64,000 nucleotides of DNA. Source: Pestalotiopsis fici W106-1 (Eukaryota > Ascomycota > Sordariomycetes > Amphisphaeriales > Sporocadaceae). The DNA is taken from positions 806,001 to 870,000 of the forward strand of contig NW_006917101.1 of the NCBI RefSeq assembly GCF_000516985.1, given 5' to 3'. The notes beneath the pieces were generated by a model. It did not search any database. It saw only the letters and a program-made list of their open reading frames with translations, and was not told the origin of the DNA. Below are positions 1 through 10,885 of the stretch, one piece after another. Both the position numbers and the translations under genes were made by a program. Within the stretch, counting starts at the first letter, position 1. Each line of letters starts with the position of its first letter.

Positions 1-1603
1 TGGAGCAAGTGTACCAGCGGCGGCAGCTGCACGAGCACCAACGCCGAGGTCGTCATTGATGCCAACTGGCGCTGGCTCCACGGGACCAGCGACACCACGA
101 ACTGCTATGACGGCAACGAGTGGACATCGGCATGCAGCACGGCCACGGACTGCGCGTCCAAGTGTGCTCTCGAGGGCGCTGATTACTCAAAGACCTATGG
201 TGCTTCGACTTCTGGCAATGCGTTGACACTCAAGTTTGTCACCAAGCATGAGTACGGTACCAACATTGGTTCACGTTTCTACCTCATGAATGGCGAATCA
301 AAGTACCAGGTAAGTAGAAGAATCCTTTCTCACATGGCACAATTCTGCATCCATGGTTTGAGCATACTATCCCAGCAGACGATGGGCAGCATCCCTGCAA
401 AGGGCCAGTGTTCAGACACTGATTGAAATGTACAGATGTTCACACTTATGAACAACGAGTTCGCCTTTGACGTCGATCTCTCCACAGTCGACTGCGGTCT
501 CAACGCTGCCCTGTACTTTGTTGCCATGGAAGAAGATGGAGGCATGAAGAGTTACTCCACCAACAAGGCCGGAGCCAAGTATGGAACCGGATACTGCGAC
601 GCCCAATGCGCCAGAGACCTGAAGTTCGTTGGCGGCAAGGTATAGTCAAGGTCTCCTTCCTATATGACGGTTTCCTAATAACAGAGAACAGGCCAATGTC
701 GAAGGCTGGAAGCCATCCACAAATGACAAGAATGCCGGTGTCGGACCTTTGGGTGCCTGCTGTGCCGAGATTGATGTTTGGTATGTTAACCGACACCCAT
801 TGATTAAATAAGCTTGAACTTATGATTGATCAGGGAGTCCAACTCGCACTCATTTGCGCTCACCCCTCACGCCTGTACTGACAACAACTACCACGTCTGC
901 GAGACCAGCAACTGTGGCGGTACATACTCGGAGGATCGCTTCGCTGGCAAGTGTGATGCCAATGGTTGCGACTATAACCCCTACCGCATGGGCAACCAGG
1001 ATTTCTACGGCAAGGGCAAGACTGTCGATACAAGCAGCAAATTCACGTAAGTTTTCCATTTCTCAAAACGCTACGTGCCCCCCGCAAGTTCAACATACTA
1101 ATGACGACTCTTTCAGTGTCGTCACCCAGTTCCAGACAGACAAGATTACCCAGTTCATGGTCCAGAACGGCAAGAAGATTGAGATCCCCAAGCCCACCTA
1201 CGACGGCATCTCGGACAGCAGCTCCATTACGCCGGGCTTTTGTACCAACCAATTCAAGGCCTTTGGCGACAGAGACCGCTTCTCCGAGGTCGGTGGGTTC
1301 CCGCAGCTCAACAAGGCTCTGCAGGTGCCCATGGTCCTCGTCATGTCCATCTGGGACGACGTAAGTTTCCTTCCCGCTCCTTTTACCATATTATAGAAGC
1401 TAAGTCATGTGTAGCACTATGCCAACATGCTCTGGCTCGACTCGACCTACCCGCCAGAGAAGGAGGGCAGTCCCGGCGCCGCCCGTGGTGACTGTGCCCA
1501 AGACTCGGGCGTCCCCTCGGATGTCGAATCCAAGATTCCCGACGCCAAGGTCGTCTGGTCCAACGTTCGCTTTGGTCCCATCGGCTCTACCGTCAAGGTC
1601 TAG
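1..1603 (+). CDS. GH7 cellobiohydrolase (Cel7A/CBH I type), 5' truncated by window edge
   Basis: Secreted cellulase that releases cellobiose from the reducing end of cellulose chains. The window opens inside the gene, in frame at base 1 ([12 protein letters not shown]), so the signal peptide and first mature residues are missing. I read exons 1-309, 436-639, 692-780, 834-1046, 1117-1360 and 1415-1603, about 415 residues. Family landmarks are [17 protein letters not shown] and the catalytic E-x-D-x-x-E motif in [11 protein letters not shown]. Intron 781-833 splits the Trp codon of that motif. The protein ends at GPIGSTVKV, the normal end of the catalytic domain, so there is no linker or C-terminal CBM1. 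[16 protein letters not shown] is typical of CBH I rather than GH7 endoglucanases. Family certain; CBH versus EG assignment likely. Confidence 0.95.
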
Positions 1604-1746
1604 GGAAAGGGTATTCAAGTGGAGAAGAATTGGTGGCGATCACAAGCAATGGAGATGGCTTGAAACACCGAGGTTCCATGAAGAAGGCAAATATTCTGGA
1701 CATGTTCATTCGTTTTATATCAAGTGAAGTAAAAAGTCGAAAAATG

Positions 1747-3371
1747 CTACCATTTGATGGGTACAACGTATTTGTTCCACTTGCTTCTCGTGTCCGCATC
1801 TTTGAATTTCTGAATGGTATCCTCAACGCCGTCTTCTCCGATCATCCACTCGCCGGATTCCACAAGCCCACACCAGGCGTCCAGAACCTGTTCGAGTTGT
1901 ACGTCGTGCATCTCTGCATATGGATTGTATCCCAACTGGAACAAGTCGCTAAAGGTGCCTCCTCGCCGGCCATAGCCCCCGAGAGCCGTAGCATCCGCTA
2001 TGTTCTCGCCGAACCGCGACCCATCAGCTTTTCTCGCGTACCCAAAGGCACCAATCGGTTCCGGCAGGACCAGCTTCACCCCGTCCTCGAAGTCAAATGG
2101 TCCCCCGTGAGTCGGCGAAAAGTATAGGCCCGCGCTAAAGGAGGGAAGCTGGTGGTACGGATAGCTAAACGGCCGATCGCTGTCTGGAAATTTGGGATGC
2201 CGTGGAGGGTCGCGCCAGGTCTCATAGTTTTCCGAGGACGAAAAGATCAAGAGCGGATAGGGCTCGTCGGGCATTTCCTCATCTTCAGGGAGCCAGGAAT
2301 CACGCGGTCTCTTGATGTCTGCAAAAGGTTGCAGCTTGAGGGTCTCGGGTGTGGGGATCGCCAGACCCGGGGCGATATAGCGGAAGCCAGGACGTTTGGC
2401 TTTGGTCAGAAAGGAATGCGCAAAACCGGGTTTGATGCCGGCAGCCTCGACGTCGTCCACGGATAGCACAGGTTGGAACAAGACTTCCTCACTGGCAGAG
2501 AGCACATGTTGGGATTCCGCTACCGAAGGTCCTTGGTAGTTGGGCATGCGTGATTCGATGGCGTCCACCAAGCGGTCAAAGGCCGCCACGGTCGCATCCA
2601 GTTGCTTCTGGCTGTACGGCACCATTATCCAGGGCTGCCATTCGACGTCGTCCGGGACGGCCTGGACCTTGCCGACGTCGAGCATGTCGAGCCAGCCGGT
2701 CAAAATCACTTCGAGCGGGAGCCATTCCTGGCGCCCGTTCATGGCAACGTCACGGTCATGAATAGACATTTGCATGATGGCTTTATGCTCTCGCTGATCG
2801 TAGCTGCAAGCACCGTGTTAGAGCGAGAACACTGTTCATTCAACGAGCTCGAGTGAGTCGCAGCTTACACTAATCCATCAGGATGTGAGGCCATGGAATG
2901 CGCCAAGTACAGCGTCAAATAGCGGTACTTGTCCGGGTCATCCTGATACCACTCATGGTTATCCCACATGTACGATGGCGCATTGAGACCAGACAAATGA
3001 TAAAAGAAGCTATGCGCGACATTGCTAGTGCTGAGCGCCTTGTCAAGAAAAGCGGCGAGCGGTGCCGAGAACCGCTTGCGCGAATCGCCCGCCCCGTCGT
3101 CGCGGTACTGCTCGTACCAGTTGACGCCCGGAAAGTCCTCGGGACGTCCGCCCGACTTGTTCCAGCCATGCCATAGAATCTCATTGTGTAATGCCGCGCA
3201 TCTTTCCACGTCGAGGCTGCCGGTATAGCGAACCGGATTGTCGGGAGTTACGCGCCATGAAGTTAGCTCTGGCACACTGAAGAACCCCTCTATGCCGTGA
3301 AGGCTGACATTTCCCGCCAAGTTGACTATCGAGGTCGTGAGGTTTCCCAGAACCTCAAAGCCCCAGCTCAT
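1747..3371 (-). CDS. conserved fungal protein of unknown function
   Basis: Two exons read on the minus strand: 3371-2869 and 2803-1747, joined by a 65-bp intron (donor GTAAGC, acceptor TTGCAG), giving about 519 residues. The joined frame continues smoothly as GLVYDQREHKAIMQMS. No signal peptide, membrane segment or catalytic motif is recognised. The protein is rich in Trp, Pro and acidic residues (WHGWNKSGGRPEDFPG, WLPLEVILTGWLDMLD, GGYGRRGGTFSDLFQLGYNP) and looks like a soluble globular protein. It converges on the GH7 gene with only 143 bp between the stop codons. I do not recognise the family and assign no function; the gene model itself is well supported. Confidence 0.75.
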
Positions 3372-5636
3372 CGTCTAGCGATTGGTTTCTTCGTGGTGGT
3401 CGAGATTGAATCGCCCAATTGTGTGAATATCACGGATACTTCCGGGGAATGGACATGGGTTAGACGTCGGCCGAAAAAAAGGGGGGAAAGAGATTGATTG
3501 CTTGACCCGGGATCCTGGTAACATCATGCCCAACTATATTTATAGTCCGGCGTTTAGCGCACGTAGTCTTGTTTCAGACATATCACTTTACTGAATTCTT
3601 TTGGCGCTATTGGAATACGAGTAGAAGCCCTTTGTTGTCTGAAACGTGCATTTGGCATTTATCTTCTTGTATGACAACAATATTTTGATATGCATTCTGT
3701 AGATCGGTGCAATTCTTCTTGTTGCAGGTCTCAATGCACTTACAAATGAGTTCAAGTCAGACGGTAGAAAGCATGTACATTAGGGGAATGTTTGCAATAA
3801 CAACAACAGAAACATTCATGCTGTGGATCACGCCTTGGTCGATCTTTCTCAAACCTAGAGTATCGTTAAAATAATTATATTCTTTTCGCTCCAATCACAG
3901 AGTGGGACCGCACCATGTGGTCAGAGTTATAATGATCCAGGGTTCATGGACAGGGTGAGCCGAAAGCTGGGAACTCTCGGTATCTGGGCGCGGGGAATGG
4001 CCGTACTACAATGGTATACAGATCCCGACTTGGGTCGTTGCCGGACCTCTTGCGGGATTCTGCCAACTGACGTAGCAACAAGGGCACGGCATCCGTCACT
4101 GATGGGATGCTCGTTATAATAGTACTCCATGGCCTGGAATTTTGAAAACTCGCCAGATAAATGCGGAACGGGCCGGACTAGTTATAGACAGATTCGCTGT
4201 CATCGTGCAGCTCACATTGGCAGAAGCTAATGAGTCTACAGCGACTTTGATGTTGTCATGAGCCTAGATGTAACGCCGCAAGCCAGTAGAATAATGCCAT
4301 GCATACCTACATTGTGCGCACTGATGTCAGCAGATGCAGAGCCGCATATTAGTGATATTAAACCCATTATGCTACTACTTAAAATCAAATCCCTGGCCGA
4401 AAGAGTTTCTTGGTCCATACACGTAATATGTTCTGGGGGCTCTGTTTGTCGGTAGTAGGCTTGGTGGGCTTGCAACCGAGTAATGGTTAGGATACACGGA
4501 GTAGATGGCATACCGAGGATGACATGTGGGCTCTTGAAAATTCCATACCAGAAGAGGCTCGCTCAATTCGGATAATACTGGAACATTCTGTCTTGCACTC
4601 CCTTCATTCTATCAACACACAGCAATGCTAATCCCTTGGGGAATTAGTTTGTTCACTGTCGATAATATCGGATACAATGCACCTTCTCTGGATTGTCGAT
4701 CCTGGCACAATTTGGATACTTGACGGCCATGACATTTGGTCACCGAGCCAGGTGATTGATTCATGGACTATCGTTCTGCCTTTTGATTGTGCTACTACCA
4801 TTTGGCAAGCAAATCGGGACAAGTAAGTGTGGATCTTATGGGTTGTTCTCCATATCAGTATACATTTATGCAGATCCGGCTACTTTGTTGCACCAATGAG
4901 GAAACGGGTTTGAAAACGAGGTCACGATGATTTGGAGAACGGGAAACGCCCACTGAAATGTGGTAATTCAGGTTGTACAGTGAAAACTTTCATGGAGTAG
5001 AGGGTTGCCAAGACCGTTGTACTAGAAACGGGCGACGAATCGTCGGTCTCAATCTGGCCCGCACATTTTAGGGCAGTTGGGTCCCCTTTCTGTATAGGAT
5101 GACGTGAACCATATCCAAAAACAGTTGCCAGCTCGTTGACTCGCTTCAAGGTGTGTTAGTCTGGCGTGCAGAGTGCAGAGCCTCTTCATTTATACACCCT
5201 GGCTGTTCTCCGCAATGACCCTGCATCTACTCCAGTTTTCTCGGTACTGCACGCCCCGCAATACTACATTGGACGATTATACCTGGTAACAGGATCGCGT
5301 CGTCTTGGTCCCCAAGTTTCAGGTACAGAATCGGCTTGCGACTCCGCGGTATTGATGTAATTGACACACGTCAAATTTGCCTTTGCATGTTGTTTGTCCG
5401 ATGCTACGGCAGGAAACAATGGAACGATCGCAGACTATGCCGATCGGATATCTACTCCCCAGAGATAATTCCAGTGTGGATCGTGGGCACTCTGGGAAAG
5501 ACTTTCAAGTATATAGTGCTGAGCAGTCCTCGAACCAGATTTTCTTGTCAGATCACAGAAGTTCTGGTCACTTCTTTCTGAAAAACTTAATACATTCGTT
5601 TCAAGCCACTATTTCTTTCCCTTTCACTTCTTCAAA
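3372..5636. other. intergenic region, no gene seen
   Basis: About 2.3 kb between the unknown gene and the pectin lyase, whose starts face away from each other, so both promoters lie here. Only short open frames without family similarity or splice logic are present. A TTGGTGG heptamer at 4461-4467 matches the reverse of a pectin-regulator core but lies more than 1 kb from the lyase. A TATA box lies at 5510-5516. Confidence 0.6.
5510..5516 (+). promoter_or_regulatory. TATA box of the pectin lyase gene
   Basis: TATATAG lies 121 bp upstream of the start codon at 5637, at the distance seen for other secreted-enzyme genes in this window. Confidence 0.5.
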
Positions 5637-6954
5637 ATGAAATCTTCTCACTCGGCTATTCTTCTGGCTCTGAGCCACTACGCAGCTGCGGCGGCCATTT
5701 ACAATAAACGTGCCATCTCATCAGTTGTCACCGGCACACCAGTCGGTTTTGCATCCTCCGTCACGGGTGGCGGTGATGCCAGCCCAGTCTACCCGACCAC
5801 TATCGATGAGCTGAAGGAGTACCTCACTTCTGATGAGGCACAGGTTATCGTCATATCCGGCAAGTATGACTTTTCGGGCTCAGAGGGCACATCCGACTAC
5901 GACGCCTGCGACGCTTACTCGTGTTCGCCGGACAATGGTGGACAAGCACTGCTCAACACTCTAAACGGTTGCTCCACGTCGACATATAGCGTCACCTTGG
6001 ACACGGCAGCCTACCAAGGCATCAATGTTGCCTCGGACAAGACCCTCGTTGGTACGGACGGTGCGACGCTCTACGGCAAGGGACTGCGCTTTGTCGACGT
6101 CTCCAACATTATCGTTCAGAACATTGAGATTACAGAACTGAACCCGCAATACGTTTGGGGTGGAGATGCTCTTTCATTCTCGGGTACCAGCAATATCTGG
6201 ATCGACCACGTCACTGTGAGTATCCTGCATGAGTATCATGTTTTCTCAGCCTGGCAATAGTCATGGGTTCATCTCATGATCCACTTCTTTAGTGAAAGAT
6301 GTACGTGTGACTAATTTTTGGTGCTCTCCGTATAGACCTCAAGCCTCGGTCGCCAACACTACAGCTTTGGTTCAGACAGCAGCCAAGGTATCACCATTTC
6401 CAACAGCTTCATCAACGGTCAGACCGACTACTCGGCATCTTGCGATGGACACACCTACTGGGGTCTTGAGCTTGTCGGCTCGGACGATCAGATCACCTTT
6501 TACAGTATGTCTTCATTCGTGAACAAGTAGGGGATATTATCTAACGCCTAATTCAGAGAACTACCTCTACTACACCTCTGGCCGCAGCCCAGCTCTGTCG
6601 GGTACCACTCTCTTCCACGCCGTCAACAATGTCTTTTCTTCCAACAGCGGCCACCTGATCGAGGGCGGCTCCACTGGCGGCCAGGGTCTGTTCGAGGGCA
6701 ACTACTTTGAAGACATCAACACCGTCATCGACTCCTACAGCGGCGTCATGTTTGCCGCCACCTCGGACAACCTGTCGACCTGCTCGTCCTACTTGGGCCG
6801 CGACTGTGTGGCCAACAGCTACTCGAGCTCCGATGAGCTCACTGGCGACGACACTTCCTTCCTCTCGCAGTTCTCGGGTCAGAACATTCCCGAGGCTGAG
6901 GACGTCTCGTCGATCCAGAGCTCCGTGGTGTCGTCGGCTGGAAACACTCTGTAG
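5637..6954 (+). CDS. pectin lyase / pectate lyase family PL1, secreted
   Basis: Secreted polysaccharide lyase that cleaves (methylated) homogalacturonan by beta-elimination. Exons 5637-6215, 6336-6504 and 6557-6954 give 381 residues. The N-terminus has a signal peptide (MKSSHSAILLALSHYAAAAA). Mature PL1 landmarks follow: VTGGGDASPVYPTTIDELKEYL near the start, then WIDHVT continuing across intron 1 into TSSLGRQHYSFG, then TDYSATCDGHTYWGLELVG, SGRSPALSGTTLFHAVNNVF and GHLIEGG. The WIDHVT and GRSP blocks form the parallel beta-helix active-site face. No carbohydrate-binding module follows. Fungal relatives with this pattern are pectin lyases, but I cannot exclude pectate lyase activity. It is co-directional with the MFS transporter and GH28 genes downstream. 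Confidence 0.93.
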
Positions 6955-7723
6955 TGTTCCGGTACTCTGATTACATGAGGATGCAATAGCACTTCCGGTT
7001 TGTGGTCGATAGATCGATCTGTTTTGTTGTGACAGGTTTTCAAGGCAACCCCAGGGATGATATGCATGCTTTAGGAAAGCAAATCATCAAGCCATGACTT
7101 GGGTCATTGTTGCCATGCAGCAACCTTTTACAAAAAGAGCTGCGCTCCGTTTGAAATATTTCCAAATGTACATAATTTTGATCGAAAAGTTCGGTAAATA
7201 GCATCTTCAATTCAGCTTATCCATAGAAATGGGGTTGATGTATAAGCATAGAGACTTGATGGCGCGAGATGAATCTCAATGGCGTGACCTGCTTGGCGTT
7301 TGTCATTCGTCAGTAACACAGGCATATCTCCTCGGAAAATGTCCGCTGGGGACCGTAATTCTAAGCCAAGACTATGTCGCCATCTCTGCAAACCATGGAA
7401 TTGTCGAATTACAGTCAGCCATGAAAGGGGGGCACTCCAGTTTTATGGTTGTCAAATTGACTGGCTTTTTTGAACGCAAGAACGACCTGAAGCACTGATC
7501 AATAAGGCTTTCAGAAATTTGATAATAGAGTGTGCTACTACTAACTTGGGCTATAGAACTAGGCTTTCGCCAAAGTTTTATAATAAATATATGTCTGGAG
7601 ATTTTCAACTCGCTTGTTCCTTCATCTAGCATTGAAGAGTTCATTGCAAAGCCATATTGAGCTGCTCGGTATCTCAACGAATTGACACGGCAACTTTACT
7701 GCTCCCGCTTATTCGACTCAGAC
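6955..7723. other. intergenic region, no gene seen
   Basis: About 770 bp between the pectin lyase stop and the MFS start. It contains the lyase 3' UTR and the transporter promoter. Short frames here (for example 7229-7498) have no recognisable family features. Confidence 0.5.
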
Positions 7724-10335
7724 ATGACTTCTGCACCGCTGAATCAATCTTCCTCTGGCGTCGGGTTACCCAAGAATTCGCATCAAGGCGACTCGAGATC
7801 TCGAGAGGGTACAGGCGATAATAAACCTCTGGTAGGCGCGTCTGCCTCTGCCAAGCCGGGACTGGCGACACAAGAAACTACTCGAATGGAAACAGCACTT
7901 GGCGATGCAGTCCTCCGATTTCTGAGAATCCGAAACGGTCCCAAGCAACAAGTATACGACCTCGATGCGGTACGATCTCCCGACATTCAATCAGTAAATT
8001 GGAAGATTATCGTTGACAATCAGATCAGATTGCGACTCAGCCCAGCATCTGGGATGCAGAAAATGTGGAAGAGTACAAGGCCCAATATCTACATCCGCAG
8101 TGGGAGAACTGGTCGGCATTCGATCCTGCTTTTCGCTGGACGTGGAGAGAAGAACGCGCAATACGACGCCAGGTCGATTGGAAGATCATGGTGAGTATTG
8201 AGAATTCTCGCTATTTCGTCGCTGTTCACTGCTGAGAATCCAGGTTTGGGTCTGTGTCATGTTTGCTGCTCTCAACATTGATCGGGGCAACATATCCAAT
8301 GCCGTCTCGGACAACATGCTCGATGACTTGGGCCTTAGTCAGGCTGATTATGTTAGTTTGCGATAATCTTTAGCTACATAAACCATCGTTGTGTCTGTTG
8401 CTAAACGTTTCAGAATCTTGGCCAAACTATCTCTCGAGTCGGTTTCTTGGTCGCAGAGCTCCCTTCTCAGCTTATTTCTAAAAGGTAATTCATCCGTACA
8501 ACGTCATACGGCAACAGGCTTACATGTAGTCTTTTAGGATCGGCCCCGACCTTTGGATTCCGATCCAAATATGTCTCTTCAGCACGGTTTCTGGCTTGCA
8601 GTTCTTTCTCAAAGGCCGGGCTTCTTTCTTGGCGACACGTTATCTGATGTATGTTTATTGGTCCTTGGACGATATCATGGTGCTTACAGATTAGTGCAAC
8701 ATTTCAGGGTGGCTTCATTCCGTAAGTGGCCGGCGAATCGTGCTCCGCCAACAACTTCTAATCCTGTTACAGCGACACAATACTCTACCTGAGCTATTGG
8801 TACACAGGCACGGCGGTGAGAATATTAATCAAATCGTTGTTCCTTAACAGTTTTGCTGACCTCGGCAGTTGCCAATTCGACTAGCATGGTTTTGGATGTC
8901 ATCTCAGCTGGGTAAGCTCATGCACAGGCAGTCAAGTTTCGACTGGTTGACTAATGATTTTCTGCAGTCGACATTGGTGTAGGGTTTGCTGCTGTTGGCT
9001 TGGTATCAATGCGCGGTGTTTTGGGCTACGAAGGATGGCGATGGCTGTTTTTGATCGAAGGTGCCTTTACTTGTAAGCACCAACTGCCATGCCCCAATTG
9101 AAACAACTGCTCAACGATGTGATGTAGTCGCAATCGGTCTTGCATCATTCTTTCTCATGCCTCAGTGTCCGGCCAAAACTAAGAGTTGGTGGAATCCCAA
9201 AGGATACTTTACCGAGAAAGAGCAGAAAATTATTGTCAACTCGGGTAGGTTGAGTCATTCTAGAATTGGCTCAGGTCATGCCATGCTAACATTTGCAGTC
9301 ATTCGCGATGATCCTCAGAAAGGCGGAATGTTCAATCGGCAAGGTCTATCAGTGTCGCAAATCTGGGAATGTGCAAAGAACTACGACATGTGGCCGCTCT
9401 ATGCACTCGGCTTGTTGTTTGGTATTCCAAAGTATCCGGTCAATCAATACCTGACGCTCTCTTTTCGAAGCCTTGGGTTCAATGTTGTACAGACGAACCT
9501 GCTCTCGATTCCCTGGATTGTCGGCTCAAGCATCACCATGCTACTCGTCACTGCCCTCAGCGAATTGGTGAATAACAGGAGCTTCGTATCAATGTTGGAA
9601 GACGCCTGGTTACTCCCTTGCTTTATTGCACTCCTGACTGTTCCGGATCCGAGTGGCTGGGAATACTTTGCTATCGCTACTGTTCTCCTCTCATTTCCCT
9701 AGTGAGTTCAAGAGCCATTTTTCTGGGAGGGTTTGATCTATAAATGCTGATGTACCCAGCACTCATCCAATTCAGGTCGCTTGGACGAGCCGTAATGCAG
9801 GTTCAGTCCAAAACAGAACGGTTTCGGCTTCGTATGCTACCTTTTCCACGTTAAACTTATTCCATGTCTAACCATTCTCCAGTCTTTACAATATGTGGGT
9901 TCAAGTCAGCGGGATGATAGGGGCAAACAGTGAGTCGCCTTACCTTTCCCGGTCCCAAGACTATTACTCATCTCTACCACCAGTCTATCAAGCCAGCGAC
10001 AAGCCGCGATATTATAAAGCAAACAAGGGTTTACTCGTAATTTGCATTTGGATGTGTGTAAGTAGTAGAATCCTCGTTCTCTGTTGGAATCCAGAAAGAA
10101 AATATTGATTGTAAACAACGAATAAGCTTGTACAATACCCGGGTACATACTTTTACTACCGTTGGAGAAATAATTCCAAAACCAGGCAGTGGGATGCGAT
10201 GACCGCAGAAGAACAAGAGAACTACAGGCTCACAACATCTGATCGGGGGAATAAACGGTATGTACAGGTATTTACCTTGTTTGTCCTCGTCCACTAATCA
10301 ACAATAACAGATTGGACTTTCGATTTGCGACGTGA
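7724..10335 (+). CDS. MFS transporter, allantoate permease (Dal5/Tna1-like) family, about 16 exons
   Basis: Plasma-membrane anion:cation symporter of the fungal allantoate/nicotinate/pantothenate permease group; substrate unknown. Exons read: 7724-7969, 8029-8190, 8244-8351, 8414-8484, 8538-8648, about 8690-8721, 8773-8815, 8869-8911, 8968-9072, 9128-9244, 9299-9701, 9760-9831, 9893-9929, 9984-10057, 10127-10257, 10311-10335. Family blocks appear in order: [142 protein letters not shown] and [10 protein letters not shown]. The exon 5/6 junction does not join in frame with canonical sites (see findings), so the gene may be frameshifted. It sits between two pectin-degrading enzymes, so uptake of a pectin-derived acid is possible but inferred only. 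Confidence 0.85.
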
Positions 10336-10766
10336 TGCTTGCTCAAGGCATGATGCGCGAATCATGTTGATGTTCCTATAGCAATAAGTTGCCGGCGCCC
10401 TGAATAGATGATTTGGCAAAACAAAGGCATATCAGGGATGAAAACTCTTCGAAAAAGATGATTGGTTTATGTTACCTAGTCCCGCAAAAGCTGTTGATGA
10501 GCCACGCGCCAGAGGAAGCGGCGGCCGCATCGTTCTCGTACCTAGTTCTCACGACGGCCATCGATAAATGTGACAAGATATTGTCCGCTGAACACACTGA
10601 CGTGGCGAAAATAGTCTCTTAGCAATCGTGATGCTATGTGACGGAGTACAATGTGATCTGCGCCACTGGACCGAGCACTGGCTATGATTTACTAGTCTCT
10701 AAATGCACCCCGCATAAACTGGTGTTTATAATCGCCTTATTCTGTCGCGAACTCGTTTAAGAGAAT

Positions 10767-10774
10767 CCGCCAAT
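10767..10774 (+). promoter_or_regulatory. candidate GaaR-type pectin-response element
   Basis: CCGCCAAT fits the CCNCCAAN site described for GaaR, the galacturonic-acid regulator of Aspergillus and Botrytis. It lies 112 bp upstream of the GH28 start and about 30 bp upstream of the TATA box. A single degenerate octamer is weak evidence, and the AAT end also resembles the core of a CCAAT-box. Confidence 0.3.
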
Positions 10775-10805
10775 CAGCCAGTCAGTCTCGGTATAGGCTA
10801 AATCA

Positions 10806-10812
10806 TTTATAG
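10806..10812 (+). promoter_or_regulatory. TATA box of the exo-GH28 gene
   Basis: TTTATAG lies about 75 bp upstream of the start codon at 10886. Confidence 0.45.
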
Positions 10813-10885
10813 ACTTGCACAATCACCATTCCATCACGTTTGACATCATGACAGACAAACATCTACCGCGCTCGATACAACAAAA

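Larger units (their letters stand above)
10336..10885. other. intergenic region with GH28 promoter
   Basis: 550 bp between the MFS stop and the GH28 start codon. It holds the putative CCGCCAAT site and a TATA box listed separately. No gene seen. Confidence 0.5.

Noticed and set aside
1..309. GH7 gene as a 5'-truncated pseudogene
   Set aside because: The frame is open at base 1 with normal family sequence; the truncation is only the window edge.
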